DNA from: Streptomyces sp. CB02980
Lineage (GTDB): Bacteria; Actinomycetota; Actinomycetes; Streptomycetales; Streptomycetaceae
DNA: 64,000 bases
Assembly (NCBI RefSeq): GCF_014451325.2
Contig: NZ_JACSCH020000008.1
Coordinates: 124,001-188,000 of the forward strand
Direction: 5' to 3'
The first letter of the stretch is position 1. Each line of letters begins with the position of its first letter. Shown one piece after another: positions 33,284 to 41,898 of this stretch. The translations under genes were made by a program, and so were the position numbers. The notes beneath the pieces were generated by a model that was given only the letters and a program-made list of their open reading frames with translations, had not been told where the DNA came from and made no database searches.

Positions 33284-34231
33284 TCACCGCCGGGTCTGGA
33301 GCGAGGCGAGGTACGCGTTGTACGCCTCCAGCTCCTTGTCCCCGTCCCGGTCGGCGGCCCGGTCCAGGCGGACCGCCTGCCGCTGCTCGGAGTGGTACCA
33401 CTGGTAGACCAGCGCGATCAGCACCAGCACCGACGGGATCTCGCTGAACGCCCAGGCGATGCCGCCCGCCGCGTTCTGGTCGGTGAGCGCGTCGATCCCC
33501 AGCGAGGCCGGCGGATTCTCGTACGCCTTCACCATCGGCTCCGAGGCCATCATCAGCGCGATGCCGAAGAAGGCGTGGAACGGCATGCCCGCGAACAGCT
33601 CCAGCATCCGCATCACATAACCCGGACGGTGCGGGCCCGGGTCGACGCCCATGATCGGCCAGAAGAAGACCACGCCCACCATCAGGAAGTGGACCATCAT
33701 CCCGATGTGGCCCGGCTTGGAGCCCATCAGGAAGTCGAAGAGCGGCGTGAAGTAGAGCGCGTACAGGCTCGCGATGAACATCGGGATCGTGAAGCCGGGG
33801 TGCGTGATCACCTTCATGTACCGGCTGTGCAGCAGCTTCAGAAGCAGCTCGCGCGGCCCCGTCGAGCCCCGGCCCGCCACCGGCAGTGCCCGCAGGGCCA
33901 GCGTCACCGGCGCGCCGAGCAGCAGCAGGATCGGCGACAGCATGGAGATCACCATGTGCTGCACCATGTGCACGCTGAACATGACCATGCCGTAGTCGTT
34001 GAGCTTGGTGCACATGACGAGCGCGATGGTCAGCACGCCGACCGTGAAGAACACCGTCCGGCTCACCGGCCACGCGTCCCCGCGCCGCCGCAGCCGCGCC
34101 ACGCCCCAGCCGTACAGACCGAGCGCCGCGAGGCAGCCGATCAGGAAGAAGAGGTCGGGAGAGAACTCCAGGCCCCGTCCCAGCGTGAACGGCGGCAGAT
34201 CCGTGGTCATGCCGTGCCCGCTGTGATCCAT
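33284..34231 (-). CDS. CtaG-like cytochrome c oxidase assembly protein
   Basis: The 315-residue polytopic membrane protein has about seven helices. It carries the His/Met-rich motifs of the caa3_CtaG family: MVMFSVHMVQHMVISMLSP, ITHPGFTIPMFIASLYALYF, GMMVHFLMVGVVFFWPIMG and FAGMPFHAFFGIALMM. The N-terminus MDHSGHGM is also His/Met-rich. The family helps in copper delivery to, and assembly of, heme-copper oxidase. No oxidase genes are close by. ATG 34231 is used; upstream in-frame sequence lacks similarity. Confidence 0.88.
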   Translation of the reverse strand: MDHSGHGMTTDLPPFTLGRGLEFSPDLFFLIGCLAALGLYGWGVARLRRRGDAWPVSRTVFFTVGVLTIALVMCTKLNDYGMVMFSVHMVQHMVISMLSPILLLLGAPVTLALRALPVAGRGSTGPRELLLKLLHSRYMKVITHPGFTIPMFIASLYALYFTPLFDFLMGSKPGHIGMMVHFLMVGVVFFWPIMGVDPGPHRPGYVMRMLELFAGMPFHAFFGIALMMASEPMVKAYENPPASLGIDALTDQNAAGGIAWAFSEIPSVLVLIALVYQWYHSEQRQAVRLDRAADRDGDKELEAYNAYLASLQTRR

Positions 34232-34346
34232 CGTGTGCACTCCTGGAGCCCGATTCGCGCTTGTTGTCCGCACCAGACTAGAACCGCCCCCGGCCGCGAC
34301 TGCGACCGGGGGCGGTGTCACGCGAACGCGTCCGTACCGACGTGCG

Positions 34347-35372
34347 TCAGATCACGCACTCGGCCTCGGCATAGCGGTCGGCGGGGACGGTCTTGAGGCT
34401 CTCCACGGCCTGGGCCAGCGGGACCATCGTGATGTCCGTGCCGCGCAGGGCCGTCAGCATGCCGAACTCGCCGCGGTGCGCGGCCTCGACCGCGTGCCAG
34501 CCGAAGCGGGTCGCGAGGACACGGTCGTACGCGGTGGGGGTGCCGCCGCGCTGGACGTGACCCAGGATCACCGGACGGGCCTCCTTGCCGAGGCGCCGCT
34601 CCAGCTCCACGGAGAGCTGGTTGGCGATCCCGGTGAAGCGCTCGTGGCCGTAGATGTCGGTGCCCGCGGTCTTGAAGTCCATCGAGCCCTCACGCGGCTT
34701 CGCGCCCTCGGCGACGACCACGATCGCGAACCGCTTGCCGGCCTCGAAGCGCTCGCCGACCCGGGTGGTCAGCTCGTCGATGTCGAAGGGGCGCTCGGGG
34801 ACGACCACGGCGTGCGCGCCGGCGGCCATGCCGGAGTGCAGCGCTATCCAGCCGGTGTGACGGCCCATGACCTCGACGACGAGGACGCGCTGGTGCGACT
34901 CGGCGGTGGTCTTCAGCCGGTCGAGGGCCTCGGTGGCGACGGTCACGGCCGTGTCGAAGCCGAAGGTGACGTCGGTGGAGGCGATGTCGTTGTCGATGGT
35001 CTTCGGGACACCGACGATCGGGAGACCCGCCTCGGAGAGCAGGTTCGCCGCCTTGAGGGTGCCCTCGCCGCCGATCGGGATGATCGCGTCGAGCCCCAGG
35101 TCGGCCACATGGCCGCGGGCGCGCTCGACGCCGTCGACCAGGTGCGCGGGCTGGACCCGCGAGGAGCCGAGGATGGTGCCGCCGCGGGCCAGGATGCCGC
35201 CGACCGCCTCGAGATCGAGCTTGCGGTAGTCGCACTCCAGGAGGCCCTTCCACCCGTCGTGGAAGCCGATGACCTCGTCGCCGTGGTCGACGACGGCGCG
35301 GTGCACGACGGAACGGATGACAGCGTTCAGACCGGGGCAGTCTCCGCCGGAGGTGAGCACGCCAATGCGCAT
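34347..35372 (-). CDS. pfkA: 6-phosphofructokinase
   Basis: The 341-residue enzyme phosphorylates fructose 6-phosphate in glycolysis. The phosphate-donor loop GVLTSGGDCPGLNAVIRS is at the N-terminus, the catalytic PKTIDNDIASTD near residue 130, and the substrate motif VVEVMGRHTGW near residue 168. The donor-selecting site reads GGEGTLK. Gly here (E. coli 104) speaks for ATP, while Lys in PKTIDND (E. coli Gly124) is a feature shared with PPi-dependent enzymes; many actinomycete ATP enzymes combine the two. Streptomycetes have several pfkA copies. Confidence 0.94.
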   Translation of the reverse strand: MRIGVLTSGGDCPGLNAVIRSVVHRAVVDHGDEVIGFHDGWKGLLECDYRKLDLEAVGGILARGGTILGSSRVQPAHLVDGVERARGHVADLGLDAIIPIGGEGTLKAANLLSEAGLPIVGVPKTIDNDIASTDVTFGFDTAVTVATEALDRLKTTAESHQRVLVVEVMGRHTGWIALHSGMAAGAHAVVVPERPFDIDELTTRVGERFEAGKRFAIVVVAEGAKPREGSMDFKTAGTDIYGHERFTGIANQLSVELERRLGKEARPVILGHVQRGGTPTAYDRVLATRFGWHAVEAAHRGEFGMLTALRGTDITMVPLAQAVESLKTVPADRYAEAECVI

Positions 35373-35428
35373 AGCCCAAAAACCTTTGCAACGTGGGCCG
35401 ACTCCCGGACCACGTCGTCCGGCTGGAT

Positions 35429-35460
35429 CCCCGCCACCCTATCGCCGCAGGGTGGCGGGG
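35429..35460 (-). terminator. Terminator between GatD and pfkA
   Basis: An 11-bp perfect stem (CCCCGCCACCC at 35429-35439 with its complement at 35450-35460) has a 10-base loop. It lies downstream of the leftward gatD gene and upstream of pfkA. Confidence 0.65.
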
Positions 35461-35470
35461 CCGAACCGGA

Positions 35471-35502
35471 TGTCCGCACAGTGGACAACGTACGTTCGTA
35501 CG
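35471..35502 (-). promoter_or_regulatory. Cluster of dyads upstream of pfkA
   Basis: TGTCC-N7-GGACA (35471-35487) is followed by two CGTACG palindromes two bases apart (35489-35494 and 35497-35502). The sites lie between the gatD stop and the pfkA start. The terminator at 35429-35460 lies between them and pfkA, so they may instead act on another RNA. The role is open. Confidence 0.25.
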
Positions 35503-35563
35503 AGGGACCAACAACGGCGCGCGGGTTGCCCTCCGGACCCGTCCCGGACGGGCCGTGCGACCG

Positions 35564-36292
35564 CTACGCGGGCTGCGTGGCGGCCGCGATGCGCTCGGCG
35601 CGCAGCGCCTCGTACCAGCGGTCGTCCGTCGGCGGCAGCGCGTTCACGTCGAGGGCCAGCTTCAGGAGCAGGTCCGCGATCTGCGGGTTGCGGGCCATGA
35701 CGGGGCCGTGCATGTACGTGCCGAAGACGGTGTCGTTGTACGCGCCCTCGGTGCCGTCGCCGGTCCCGTTGCCGTTGCCGAACACCGTCCGCGCGAACGG
35801 CCGGGCCGTCGGGCCGAGATGGGTGATGCCCTGGTGGTTCTCGAAGCCCGTCAGCTGGGGCAGGCCGAGCCGCGGGTCGATGTCCGCGAGGACGTCGCCG
35901 ACGCACCGCTCGCCCTCGCCGCGGGTCGTGGTGACGTCGAGCAGGCCGAGGCCGGGCTGCCGCTCGCCGACGTCGTTGATGAACTCGTGCCCAAGGATCT
36001 GGTAGCCGGCGCAGACCGAGAAGATGATCGCGCCGTTGGAGGCGGCCCGGGACAGGCCGCCGTCGCGGAGCAGCCGCTCGGCCGCGAGCCGCTGCGGGCG
36101 GTCCTCGCCGCCGCCGATCAGATAGATGTCGCCCGAGGTCGGCACCGGCTGGTCGCTGCGGACGTCGACGCGCTCGACGTTGAGTCGGCGCTGGAGGGCG
36201 CGGCGCTCGACGACGAGGACGTTGCCCTGGTCGCCGTAGGTGCTGAGCAGGTCCGGGTAGACCCAGACCAGGCGCAGGCTGCTGTCACTCAT
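35564..36292 (-). CDS. gatD: Lipid II isoglutaminyl synthase, glutamine amidotransferase subunit
   Basis: The 242-residue CobB/CobQ-like class I amidotransferase releases ammonia from glutamine for MurT. The nucleophile Cys lies in IFSVCAGYQILG near residue 94 and the catalytic His in GTYMHGPVMARN near residue 190; LTGFENHQGIT is a further family mark. With MurT it amidates the D-glutamate of lipid II, needed for peptidoglycan cross-linking. It follows murT by 19 bases in the same transcript. Confidence 0.93.
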   Translation of the reverse strand: MSDSSLRLVWVYPDLLSTYGDQGNVLVVERRALQRRLNVERVDVRSDQPVPTSGDIYLIGGGEDRPQRLAAERLLRDGGLSRAASNGAIIFSVCAGYQILGHEFINDVGERQPGLGLLDVTTTRGEGERCVGDVLADIDPRLGLPQLTGFENHQGITHLGPTARPFARTVFGNGNGTGDGTEGAYNDTVFGTYMHGPVMARNPQIADLLLKLALDVNALPPTDDRWYEALRAERIAAATQPA

Positions 36293-36311
36293 GCTGCAAG
36301 TCCTCTACGGG

Positions 36312-37559
36312 TCAGTTGCCGACGCGGCGGCGGACGTCCTGGAAGGCGGTGTAGTTGGCGATCAGCTCGATCTGTCCGGGCGGGGCCATCGCGACGGCCT
36401 CGTCCAGCGTCTCGCAGACGCGGAAGTCCACACCCGCGACCTCCAGGCGGACGGCGAGGTCCAGCCGGCGGTCGCCGATCACCATGATCGGGTGTCCGGC
36501 GAGCCGGCCGTAGTCCACGTCCCACAGCCAGGAGGTGTCCGTGCCGTCGGCGCCGCGCGCGTTGACGGAGAGGATCACCGGGGCGGGCGGCCCGTCGATG
36601 AGGGAAAACGTTTCGAGCCAGCCCGCCGGGTTCTTCGCGAGCAGCAGGCGCAGCTCACGGCCCTGGAAGGACACCACGTCGTAGCGTCCGGCGACGGCCT
36701 GCACCTGGTACATGCGCTCCAGGGCCACCTGCGGCGGCACTCCGAAGACGGCGGCGACGGCGGCCGAGGTCGCGGCGTTCGCCTTGTTGGCGCGGCCGGG
36801 CAGCTGGAGCCGGATCGGCCAGGCCGAACCGTGCGGGTCGAGCACGTGGTCGCCGCTGAGCGCCCAGCTCGGCGCGGGACGGCGGAAGCCGCACTCGCCG
36901 CAGAACCAGTCGTCGCCCGGACGCTGCATCACACCGCCACAGGCGGGGCACGACCAGGCGTCGTCCTTCCACTCCTGGCCGGCCGCGACCCACACCACGT
37001 TCGGCGAGGAGGAGGCGGCCCAGACGATGAGCGGGTCGTCGGCGTTCGCGACGACGACGGCCTTCGTGCCGCTGAGACCCTCGCGCCACTTCTCGGCGAG
37101 CATCCGGGTCTCGGCGGCGCGGTCGAGCTGGTCGCGGGAGAGGTTGAGCAGCGCGATCACCTTGGGCGTGGTGTCGCGGGCGACGCCGGCCAGGTACTTC
37201 TCGTCGACCTCGATGACGCCGTACTTGGAGTCCGAGCCACCGGCCAGCGCCGAGGTGATGCCGGCGGGCATGTTGGCGCCGAGGGCGTTCGAGACGACGG
37301 GGCCGGCGGCGCGCAGGGCCTCCGCGATCAGCCGGGTCGTCGTCGTCTTGCCGTTGGTCGCCGACACCAGGACGACGTCCAGATGCTGTGCGAGCCGGCC
37401 GAGGAGGTCGGGGTCGAGCTTCAGCGCCACCTTGCCGCCGATCACCGATCCGCTGCCGCGTCCCGCCGCACGCGACACCGCGGCCGCGGCCCTGCCCGCC
37501 GTCACGGCCAGCTTGGCGCGCGGCGACAGCGGCTCTGGATTACCGGGGTGTCCTGACAT
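36312..37559 (-). CDS. murT: Lipid II isoglutaminyl synthase, Mur ligase-like subunit
   Basis: The 415-residue MurT activates the D-Glu carboxylate of lipid II with ATP. The P-loop VSATNGKTTTTRL lies near residue 66; ALLNLSRDQLDR and the middle-domain VVVANADDPLI are Mur ligase marks. A Cys4 zinc ribbon, CPACGG ... CGECGF, typical of MurT, is inserted near residues 208-229. The C-terminal DUF1727 domain closes the protein. It is the first gene of the murT-gatD pair. Confidence 0.94.
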   Translation of the reverse strand: MSGHPGNPEPLSPRAKLAVTAGRAAAAVSRAAGRGSGSVIGGKVALKLDPDLLGRLAQHLDVVLVSATNGKTTTTRLIAEALRAAGPVVSNALGANMPAGITSALAGGSDSKYGVIEVDEKYLAGVARDTTPKVIALLNLSRDQLDRAAETRMLAEKWREGLSGTKAVVVANADDPLIVWAASSSPNVVWVAAGQEWKDDAWSCPACGGVMQRPGDDWFCGECGFRRPAPSWALSGDHVLDPHGSAWPIRLQLPGRANKANAATSAAVAAVFGVPPQVALERMYQVQAVAGRYDVVSFQGRELRLLLAKNPAGWLETFSLIDGPPAPVILSVNARGADGTDTSWLWDVDYGRLAGHPIMVIGDRRLDLAVRLEVAGVDFRVCETLDEAVAMAPPGQIELIANYTAFQDVRRRVGN

Positions 37560-37685
37560 CGTTCTTGTTCCTCCTTGCGTCGGTCCGGGCTCAGCCTATC
37601 GAGATCCGGCCAGCAGCCCGAACAGCGGCACCGCCGAGCGGCCGCGCGAAACAGCCAGGTCACGGCGGACCGTACCCTTACCGCC

Positions 37686-38246
37686 ATGCGAAACCGCCCC
37701 ATCCCCGGCAGTTCCGGCCACGTCCGAGCGATGACTCTGCTCGGCGACCCCGTGCTGCACACGCCCTGCGCGCCCGTCACCGACTTCGGGCCCGAACTCG
37801 CCCGGCTCGTCGAGGACATGTTCGCCACGATGTACGCGGCGAACGGCGTCGGCCTGGCGGCGAACCAGGTGGGCGTGGGCCTGCGGGTCTTCGTGTACGA
37901 CTGCCCCGACGACGAGGAGACCCGCCACCTGGGACATGTCGTGAACCCGCGCCTTGTGGAGGCGGACGGCGACGTGTTCCGGGGCCCCGAGGGCTGCCTC
38001 TCGCTGCCGGGTCTGGAGGCTCCGACGCCCCGTTACGACCGTGCGGTGGTCGAGGGCGTACGGCTGGACGGGACGCCGGTACGGGTGGAGGGCACCGGTT
38101 TCTTCGCCCGCTGTCTCCAGCACGAGGCCGACCACCTGGACGGCGGGGTCTACGCGGACCACGTCACGGGGTGGCGCAAGTCACGTCTGATCCGCGCGAT
38201 CCGCAAGCAGCCGTGGGGGAGCGGGGCCGGGGTGCTGGAGGGCTGA
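37686..38246 (+). CDS. def: Peptide deformylase
   Basis: The 186-residue metalloenzyme removes the N-formyl group from nascent proteins. All three motifs are intact: GVGLAANQVG (motif 1), EGCLSLPG with the metal Cys (motif 2) and HEADHLDG with the two metal His and the catalytic Glu (motif 3). ATG 37686 has no clear ribosome binding site and stands close to TACCCT, a possible -10 box, so it may be leaderless. Streptomycetes carry several def copies. It is divergent from murT. Confidence 0.95.
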   Translation: MRNRPIPGSSGHVRAMTLLGDPVLHTPCAPVTDFGPELARLVEDMFATMYAANGVGLAANQVGVGLRVFVYDCPDDEETRHLGHVVNPRLVEADGDVFRGPEGCLSLPGLEAPTPRYDRAVVEGVRLDGTPVRVEGTGFFARCLQHEADHLDGGVYADHVTGWRKSRLIRAIRKQPWGSGAGVLEG

Positions 38247-38249
38247 CGA

Positions 38250-38415
38250 GGGCCGGAGGTCCGAGGGGCCCGGAGGTCTCGCGGCGTTCCCCGGGGCCCG
38301 GAGGCTTCCCGGCGTCCCTGGAGCCCGGAGGCTTCCCGGCGTCCCTGGGGCTCGGAGGCCTGAGGGTGCCGGGGCCCGGAGGCCCGAGGGCGCCGGGGCC
38401 CGACGGCCCCGGCGG
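38250..38415. repeat. Degenerate GC-rich tandem repeat
   Basis: Between def and the convergent tetR gene is a run of imperfect units of about 15-30 bases, cores CCCGGAGGC, TTCCCGGCGTCCCTGG and GCCGGGGCCC. The two best copies (CCCGGAGGCTTCCCGGCG near 38297 and 38324) are 27 bases apart. It probably grew by slippage and could form strong RNA structure that ends both transcripts. Confidence 0.65.
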
Positions 38416-38419
38416 TCGG

Positions 38420-39067
38420 CTAGAAGCCCGGTCCGCCGGGAAGGTCCGGTGCCTGTGCGAGGCGGCCCCACAGGAGGTCGGCCAGGCTGCGGACGAGGTC
38501 GGCGCGGGAGCAGGGGCGTTCGCCGAGCCACCAGTCGCCGGCCGCGTGCATCATGCCGACGATGCCGTGACCCCAGATCCGGGCCTGGGCCTCGGCGCCC
38601 GGGCCGAGGTCGACGCGCTCGGCGATGACCTGGCCGAGCTCCTCGCCCATCCGCCGGAGCAGCGGGGCGGAGTGGCGGCCGACGTCGAAGCCCTGCTCGG
38701 TCTGGTGCGACTCCTCCGCCGGATGCATGAGGAAGCGGTAGACCTGGGGCAGCGCCTCGATCGAGGCGAGGTAGGTGTCGAGGGTGGATTCGACGCGGCG
38801 GCGGCGGTCGGACGGCGCGTCGAGCGCGGCCCGCAGGGCGGCGAGGAGGGCGTCCGTGTGCCGGATGGCGAGGGCGCGGTAGAGGCCGCCCTTGTCGCCG
38901 AAGTGGCGGTAGAGGATCGGCTTGGTGATGCCCGCCTCCGCCGCGATCGCGTTCATGGACGCCTTGGGGCCGTCCCGGAGCACCACCCGGTCCGCCGCCT
39001 CCAGCAGTTCGCGTCGCCGCTGTTCGGCGGGCGTCTGCTGGTCGGTGGTCCGGTGTGCGATGTCCAT
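38420..39067 (-). CDS. TetR-family transcriptional regulator
   Basis: The 215-residue protein has the HTH in residues 18-63 or so: RRRELLEAADRVVLRDGPKA, AIAAEAGITKPILYRHFGDKGGL. The C-terminal ligand domain (YLASIEALPQVYRFLMHPAE) resembles fatty-acid-related TetR regulators. ATG 39067 has GGGGAG 8 bases upstream. It is divergent from an acyl-CoA dehydrogenase gene, and a perfect 22-base palindrome lies between; repression of the dehydrogenase and of itself is the simplest reading. Confidence 0.92.
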   Translation of the reverse strand: MDIAHRTTDQQTPAEQRRRELLEAADRVVLRDGPKASMNAIAAEAGITKPILYRHFGDKGGLYRALAIRHTDALLAALRAALDAPSDRRRRVESTLDTYLASIEALPQVYRFLMHPAEESHQTEQGFDVGRHSAPLLRRMGEELGQVIAERVDLGPGAEAQARIWGHGIVGMMHAAGDWWLGERPCSRADLVRSLADLLWGRLAQAPDLPGGPGF

Positions 39068-39181
39068 AAGCGTGTCTCCCCGCCCGTGCGATTCGTGAGG
39101 CTGTCGCAACGTAACACCCGGCCGGTGTCCGCTGCCGGTCGGGCCGAACCGCTCCACCGCAGGTTGACAGCCCATACCCAC

Positions 39182-39203
39182 CGGTAACAGACTGGTGTTA
39201 CCG
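39182..39203. promoter_or_regulatory. Perfect palindromic operator between tetR and acyl-CoA dehydrogenase
   Basis: CGGTAACA (39182-39189), six bases and TGTTACCG (39196-39203) form a perfect 8-6-8 inverted repeat. A second dyad, GTTAC-N5-GTAAC (39197-39211), overlaps it. It sits 27 bases before the dehydrogenase start and is the probable binding site of the adjacent TetR protein. A further GTAACAC half-site lies near 39110. Confidence 0.75.
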
Positions 39204-39229
39204 CAAGTAACGTACAGCTGGGAGGGAAT

Positions 39230-40447
39230 ATGGGCGAGTTCACGCTCGAACTCAACGATGACCAGAAGCAGGTCCGTGACTGGCTCCACGGCTTCGCCGC
39301 CGATGTGATGCGCCCCGCGGCCGCCGAATGGGACGAGCGTGAGGAGACTCCCTGGCCGATCATCCAGGAAGCGGCCAAGATCGGCATCTACTCGCTCGAT
39401 TTCTATGCCCAGCAGTTCTTCGACCCGACCGGTCTCGGCATCCCCATGGCGATGGAGGAGCTCTTCTGGGGCGACGCGGGCATCGCGCTCTCCATCGTCG
39501 GCACGGGCCTCGCCGCCGTCGGCGTCCTCGCCAACGGCACCGAGGAGCAGATCGGCACCTGGATCCCGCAGATGTACGGCGACGCGAACGACGTCAAGGT
39601 CGCCGCGTTCTGCTCGTCCGAGCCCGACGCGGGCTCGGACGTCGCCTCGATGCGTACCCGCGCGGTGTACGACGAGGCCACCGACGAGTGGGTGCTCAAC
39701 GGCACCAAGACCTGGGCGACCAACGGCGGCATCGCCAACGTCCACGTCGTCGTCGCGGTCGTCGACCCCGGGCTCGGCTCGAAGGGCCACGCCTCCTTCA
39801 TCGTGCCGCCGAACACCCCCGGTCTCTCCCAGGGCCAGAAGTTCCAGAAGCACGGCATCCGCGCCTCCCACACCGCCGAGGTCGTCCTGGAGGACGCCCG
39901 CGTCCCCGGCCACTGCCTGCTCGGCGGCAAGGAGAAGCTCGACGAGCGCCTGGCCCGCGCCCGGGAGAAGGCCAAGGCGGGTGGCGGGGAGCGCGTGAAG
40001 AACGCCGCCATGGCCACCTTCGAGGCCTCCCGCCCCGCGGTCGGTGCCATGGCCGTCGGCACGGCCCGCGCCGCGTACGAGGTCGCCCTCGACTACGCCA
40101 AGACCCGCGTCCAGTTCGGCCGCCCGATCATCGAGAACCAGGGCGTCGCCTTCCAGCTCGCCGACATGGCCACCCAGATCGACGCGGCCCGCCTCCTGGT
40201 CTGGCGCGCCTCCTGGATGGCGACGGCCGGAAAGCCCTTCACGGCGGCCGAGGGCTCCATGTCCAAGCTGTACGCGAGCGAGGTCGCCAAGAAGGTCACG
40301 GCCCAGGCCATCCAGATCCTCGGCGGCAACGGCTACACCCGCGAGTACCCGGTGGAGCGCATGCACCGTGACGCGGCCATCTACACGATCTTCGAAGGCA
40401 CCAGCGAGATCCAGCGCATGGTGATCAGCCGGGCCATCGCGAAGTAA
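39230..40447 (+). CDS. Acyl-CoA dehydrogenase
   Basis: The 405-residue FAD enzyme introduces the alpha,beta double bond into acyl-CoA. The first signature reads AAFCSSEPDAGSDVASM near residue 127, the FAD region VLNGTKTWATNGG near 160, and the second signature QILGGNGYTREYPVERMHRD near 365, with the probable catalytic Glu in IFEGTSEIQRM. The chain-length preference cannot be told. ATG 39230 has GGGAGG 4-5 bases upstream. Its stop codon lies in a 19-base tandem duplication. A divergent TetR gene probably controls it. Confidence 0.94.
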   Translation: MGEFTLELNDDQKQVRDWLHGFAADVMRPAAAEWDEREETPWPIIQEAAKIGIYSLDFYAQQFFDPTGLGIPMAMEELFWGDAGIALSIVGTGLAAVGVLANGTEEQIGTWIPQMYGDANDVKVAAFCSSEPDAGSDVASMRTRAVYDEATDEWVLNGTKTWATNGGIANVHVVVAVVDPGLGSKGHASFIVPPNTPGLSQGQKFQKHGIRASHTAEVVLEDARVPGHCLLGGKEKLDERLARAREKAKAGGGERVKNAAMATFEASRPAVGAMAVGTARAAYEVALDYAKTRVQFGRPIIENQGVAFQLADMATQIDAARLLVWRASWMATAGKPFTAAEGSMSKLYASEVAKKVTAQAIQILGGNGYTREYPVERMHRDAAIYTIFEGTSEIQRMVISRAIAK

Positions 40448-40466
40448 CCGGGCCATCGCGAAGCAA
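40429..40466 (+). repeat. 19-bp tandem duplication across a stop codon
   Basis: The unit 40429-40447 (CCGGGCCATCGCGAAG plus TAA) is repeated directly at 40448-40466 with one change, TAA to CAA. The first copy encodes the last residues and the stop of the acyl-CoA dehydrogenase. Confidence 0.9.
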
Positions 40467-40483
40467 CAGGGCCGAGGCCGGTC

Positions 40484-40527
40484 CGGCTCCGCGGAGGGCG
40501 CCACCCTTCCCGCCCACCGCGGAGCCG
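40484..40527. terminator. Terminator between convergent genes
   Basis: CGGCTCCGCGG (40484-40494) pairs perfectly with CCGCGGAGCCG (40517-40527) across a 22-base loop. It lies between the acyl-CoA dehydrogenase and the leftward AlkD-like gene. Confidence 0.65.
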
Positions 40528-40542
40528 CCCGGACAAGACCCG

Positions 40543-41214
40543 CTACGCCCCCTCCCGGCGGCGCACCATCTCGGTGATCCACACGGGCGCGAACGGAGAC
40601 GTGCAGCCCGGAGGCGTCGGGTAGTCCTTGAGCACCTCCAGGCGCTCACCGATGCCCAGCGCCCGGGCGCGCTGCTCGGGGTGCTCGATCCCGATCTGGG
40701 CCAGACAGTGGTTCATCGCCCACTGCAGACGGTCCGGGGCGTCCTTCATCTCCGCCTCGACGACGTCGAGCAGCCCGTCGAGGTCGAGACCGTCGGGCTT
40801 CTTCGCGACCCGCTCGGTGGTCAGGGCCCAGCCGGCGCTCGCGACCACCGGATCGGGGTCGGCGGTCCACGCCAGGCGCAGCTCCTCGGCGTGGGGGCTC
40901 TTCTTGACCACGTAGTTCACGAGCCAGTCGTGCACCTTGGGGGTGCGCGCCCCGCGGAGCATGGCGTCAAGATCGTCCCGCCCGAAGGCCTTCGGGCGGC
41001 AGATCAGCAGCGCAAGGAGTCGAGCCGCGCTGTCGTCCGACTCCCAGAGCCGCTCCGCGAGGTCCTGCTGCGTCTTCAGCCGCTTCGCCAGGGCGCGCAG
41101 CTTCCCGAGGTTCACACCGTGGTCGTCGCCGTGTCTCTCGTTCACCGCGCGCGCCTTCGGGTCCTCCAGCGCGGCCAGCTCGGCCATCACCTCGGCCACC
41201 GTCGTCTCGGCCAC
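40543..41214 (-). CDS. DNA alkylation repair (AlkD-like) HEAT-repeat protein
   Basis: The 223-residue helical protein matches the DNA_alkylation_repair family built of HEAT-like repeats: GVNLGKLRALAKRLKTQQDLAERLW, DDSAARLLALLICRP and PHAEELRLAWTADPDPVVAS. AlkD proteins excise bulky or cationic alkylpurines without base flipping. The conserved Trp (RLAWTADPD) is present; the other DNA-contact residues cannot be placed with certainty. It may be a functionally diverged homologue. It stands alone. Confidence 0.8.
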   Translation of the reverse strand: MAETTVAEVMAELAALEDPKARAVNERHGDDHGVNLGKLRALAKRLKTQQDLAERLWESDDSAARLLALLICRPKAFGRDDLDAMLRGARTPKVHDWLVNYVVKKSPHAEELRLAWTADPDPVVASAGWALTTERVAKKPDGLDLDGLLDVVEAEMKDAPDRLQWAMNHCLAQIGIEHPEQRARALGIGERLEVLKDYPTPPGCTSPFAPVWITEMVRRREGA

Positions 41215-41288
41215 CCCGGTCTCCTGTTCCTCGTCTTCCGCGCGATGCGGTCTGTCACCGACCCCGTCCCGCCCTGCCGGGCGGGACG

Positions 41289-41756
41289 TCAGACGAGACA
41301 GAACTCGTTGCCCTCGGGGTCCTGGAGGACCACCGCGTAGTAGTCCATGCCGTTCGGCTCGTCCATCGTGTACAGGATCGTCGCGCCGAGGGCCGTGAGC
41401 CGCGTCACCTCGCCGTCCACCCGCTCGCGGCGCAGGGCGAGCGGCACCCCGCGGCCGCCGCCGACCTTCAGATCCAGGTGGACGCGGTTCTTGGCGGTCT
41501 TCGGCTCAGGGACGCGCTGGAACCAGACCCGGGGGCCCACGCCCTTCGGGTCCACGATGGACTCCGGGAGCTCACCGGCGTCCTCGCCCAGCTCGTCCTC
41601 GGGGACGCCGATCGCCTCCCAGTAGTCCCGCCAGGTGGCGTGGCCCTCGGGCGGCGGATCGGGGACGTAGCGCAGGGCCTCCAGCCAGAACGGCACCAGG
41701 CGCTGCGGGTCCGCGCAGTCGATGGTCAGTTGCAGGGTCATCTCGGGTCGCTTCAT
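41289..41756 (-). CDS. VOC-family (glyoxalase-like) protein
   Basis: The 155-residue protein begins LQLTIDCADPQRLVPFWLEAL and ends YAVVLQDPEGNEFCLV, the same signature as the smaller protein at 13477-13821, with NRVHLDLKVGGG in between. A central Glu/Asp-rich insertion (GVPEDELGEDAGELPES) sets it apart. Substrate unknown; the D-P-E-G-N-E-F-C ending is shared by many actinomycete VOC proteins. ATG 41756 is used, with ATG 41741 as alternative. Confidence 0.88.
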   Translation of the reverse strand: MKRPEMTLQLTIDCADPQRLVPFWLEALRYVPDPPPEGHATWRDYWEAIGVPEDELGEDAGELPESIVDPKGVGPRVWFQRVPEPKTAKNRVHLDLKVGGGRGVPLALRRERVDGEVTRLTALGATILYTMDEPNGMDYYAVVLQDPEGNEFCLV

Positions 41757-41898
41757 GCGGCGAGCCTCTCAGACACCACCGACAGTCGCCCGGATCGAGC
41801 CAACAGGCCAGATTCGGTCCGCTGTTCGGGCATCCCTACCCGTGAGTCACCTGCTGCGGGACAATCACCCGTCAGGCGACGATCGAGGGGAACCGTTC

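Noticed and set aside
29893..33447. Open frame of 1184 codons on the plus strand
   Set aside because: It runs antisense or out of frame across the epimerase, acyltransferase and DUF3048 genes. Its Arg/Pro/Gly-rich composition is the shadow expected in very GC-rich DNA.
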